Part shown: piece by piece, positions 62,626-64,000 of the stretch
Numbering within the stretch: the stretch's first letter is position 1
How the letters are laid out: the number at the start of each line of letters is the position of its first letter
Origin: Enterococcus_D sp050529585
Lineage (GTDB): Bacteria; Bacillota; Bacilli; Lactobacillales; Enterococcaceae
Reading direction: 5' to 3'
DNA: 64,000 bases
Assembly (NCBI RefSeq): GCF_050529585.1
Contig: NZ_CP172882.1
Span: 930,001 to 994,000, forward strand
Notes under the pieces: generated by a model
Database searches by the model: none
Seen by the model: the letters and a program-made list of their open reading frames with translations, nothing else
Told to the model about the DNA's origin: nothing
Program-made: the position numbers and the translations under genes

Positions 62626-63174
62626 ATGAATGGATTGAATGAAAATAAGACTATGTTCTATAGTACCTTTTCAAACGAGATCAAAACAATGCTGCAAGAG
62701 GGGAATCGAGTATCAGCGTTTATAGAAATCAATAAAAAGAAATTTCCTCAAGGATTGATTCAAAAATCTGCAGGGACGCCTAATTGTAAGGTTATTTTCA
62801 ATGATGAGTCAATCGATGTTCTCAAATTAGGAGACAACAATGGATTTATGATGAAAACAAAAGAAGAAAAAATGTTTCATCTTCCTGCAATCGAAGTTGA
62901 GTCTATTGAATTAGATATTAAAAAATTGATGAATACCTATGGTGGATCCTATTTATTATATCTAGACATAAAATGTAAGGGCTCTTCTACTTTGTTGAAG
63001 TTTGCTACCGACTCCCTAAAACCAATCCCTTTGATTTGGAAAAGCACGGTTCTATCTAAAGTAGAGAAAAAACTAAATAAGCGTTTCTATCCATTAACAA
63101 CTGTCTCAGATATAGCATGCATACAAGAAAAAATGGAACAATTATCTATCGATGTCCCTTTAGTTACTGAATAA
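62626..63174 (+). CDS. hypothetical protein, 182 residues
   Basis: ATG 62626 behind GGAGGGACC. Mostly strand-rich with some helix (TFSNEIKTMLQEGNRVSAFI; GGSYLLYLDIKCKGSSTLLK). No signal, membrane segment or known motif. It stands alone between a toxin-antitoxin locus and a MarR gene. Not recognised; composition and ribosome binding site support a real gene. Confidence 0.65.
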   Translation: MNGLNENKTMFYSTFSNEIKTMLQEGNRVSAFIEINKKKFPQGLIQKSAGTPNCKVIFNDESIDVLKLGDNNGFMMKTKEEKMFHLPAIEVESIELDIKKLMNTYGGSYLLYLDIKCKGSSTLLKFATDSLKPIPLIWKSTVLSKVEKKLNKRFYPLTTVSDIACIQEKMEQLSIDVPLVTE

Positions 63175-63407
63175 CAGTGATTGTTTAATGAAGGGAATAG
63201 TGTGTTTTTTTAACTTTACGACAGATTTTTCCGACTTTCCAATAGCCTTTTGAAGAAATTTGTCGTATCAGTTGAATGATAACACGTCTTAAAAGACCTC
63301 TGATCGGTAAAGACAGTTGACAAATCATAAAAATCGTCTTAGTATATGCTTGCGCAAGCAATTAGTTTTTGTCTCACTATTTCTTGCTGCATCGAAGGAG
63401 GGCTTTT

Positions 63408-63827
63408 ATGGAAAATTCTGTAGAAAGTAATTTAAAATGGTTGGCCAAATTAGCGCGAGACTACCAAAAATCATTGGATCAAGAGTTGTTACCCTTACGA
63501 CTGAATGCCTCAAATTATTATTTCATCTTGAAGATTTATGATCATGGACATTTGCCTCAAGAAAAACTTGGTACCCTAACTGGTCTTAATGGCAGCAATG
63601 TTACAAGAACGGTCCAAAAACTAGTTGATTTAGATTTTGTGATCAAAGAAAAAGAGGCGCAAGATAAAAGAGGGTTTTCATTGCGGTTGACAGAAAAAGG
63701 AAAAAAACTTTACCCGCAAATCATCCGTGCGATCGAAGGCGCAAGATCGGCCTTTCTTTCTGTTTTGACAGTTGAAGAACAAGCGTTGTTTGAGGATCTG
63801 TTAGGGAAGCTTTCTGACGGCCTATGA
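63408..63827 (+). CDS. MarR family transcriptional regulator
   Basis: 139 residues from ATG 63408, directly after AAGGAGGG; the frame is open from 63369 but without a site. Winged HTH: LNASNYYFILKIYDHGHLPQ, EKLGTLTGLNGSNVTRTVQK, wing EKEAQDKRGFSLRLTEKGKK (the D-x-R-G wing). Typical length and layout for MarR. The next gene starts 13 bases downstream and is probably its target. Confidence 0.92.
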   Translation: MENSVESNLKWLAKLARDYQKSLDQELLPLRLNASNYYFILKIYDHGHLPQEKLGTLTGLNGSNVTRTVQKLVDLDFVIKEKEAQDKRGFSLRLTEKGKKLYPQIIRAIEGARSAFLSVLTVEEQALFEDLLGKLSDGL

Positions 63828-63840
63828 AAGGGTGAGGAAC

Positions 63841-64000
63841 ATGAGTAACAAGATCGACTTTATCAAGAAATGGCTGCCAATGCCCAGTGACTATGCGTTA
63901 GTGAGTGAAGACAGTGAGAGAAGAAACAAACGTAGCGTGACTATTGTACGCTATCAAAAAAATGGTGTTTTTTCACATAATGGACCTAGAATCGTTGAAG
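63841..64000 (+). CDS. unknown gene, N-terminal part, cut by window end
   Basis: ATG 63841 after GGGTGAGGA, 13 bases from the MarR stop; 53 codons are visible (SNKIDFIKKWLPMPSDYALV; RSVTIVRYQKNGVFSHNGPR). No recognisable motif yet. Likely co-transcribed with, and controlled by, the MarR regulator. Confidence 0.6.
   Translation, partial: MSNKIDFIKKWLPMPSDYALVSEDSERRNKRSVTIVRYQKNGVFSHNGPRIVE

Overview
The window looks like chromosome of a low-GC member of the Lactobacillales, most likely Enterococcus or a close relative. The reasons are AT-rich DNA, strong AGGAGG-type ribosome binding sites with many TTG and GTG starts, a Gram-positive Wzx/Wzy capsule locus with an LCP ligase and a tyrosine-kinase/PHP-phosphatase module, a Mga-type regulator, a class D-like sortase, WxL-locus-like remnants, and a one-piece rib operon under an FMN riboswitch. 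No rRNA, tRNA or CRISPR array was seen. All calls come from reading the sequence; no database search was run.

Layout. 1-404 is the start of a Mga-like regulator on the minus strand. 1713-16946 is a 15-gene capsule/exopolysaccharide operon. It opens with a membrane-anchored protein, LCP ligase, Wzd, Wze and Wzh. A dehydratase and a priming transferase follow, then an AT-richer part with nucleotide-sugar enzymes, two GT4 glycosyltransferases, Wzy polymerase, Wzx flippase and an acyltransferase. 16947-19094 is decayed DNA. 19095-22747 is a second surface cassette: a secreted protein with a degenerate sorting signal, a sortase, a membrane protein, and a second Wzd/Wze pair. 23150-25350 has a HIT protein and a divergent ComK-like / sigma-factor pair that may be competence regulators. 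26351-32671 is a transport operon behind a Fur-box-like palindrome: two fused ABC half-transporters plus a complete ECF transporter (S, T, double A), a plausible iron-chelate or heme uptake system.

33104-38036 is an accessory and decaying stretch. It has a CPBP protease, three probable orphan immunity genes around a broken RHS-toxin tail with an IS6-type end, an internally deleted GH1 gene and a truncated surface-protein gene. 38701-42281 is the riboflavin operon ribD-ribE-ribBA-ribH. 43128-44521 is an ECF sigma/anti-sigma pair, followed by a PqqD fragment, an IS30 fragment and a GNAT gene. 46657-48023 is a broken deoxynucleoside kinase gene next to an intact PnuC-family gene. A gene with its terminator at 48414-48897 has a truncated relative at 42619-42942 and a shorter trace near 50800.

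49026-50431 holds a TetR gene and an unknown gene separated by a 19-bp-stem hairpin. 51103-54341 is a TetR-controlled ABC-2 exporter whose first ATPase gene carries a 1-base frameshift. 55007-55746 has a Fic-like fragment and an Imm5-like immunity gene. 56193-61240 is a glycan operon (PTS IIC, LacI, GH29 fucosidase, GH1) with two palindromic operators bracketing its promoter. 61788-62006 is a type I toxin-antitoxin pair (34-residue holin-like toxin with an overlapping antisense RNA). The window ends with an unknown gene, a MarR regulator and the start of another gene.
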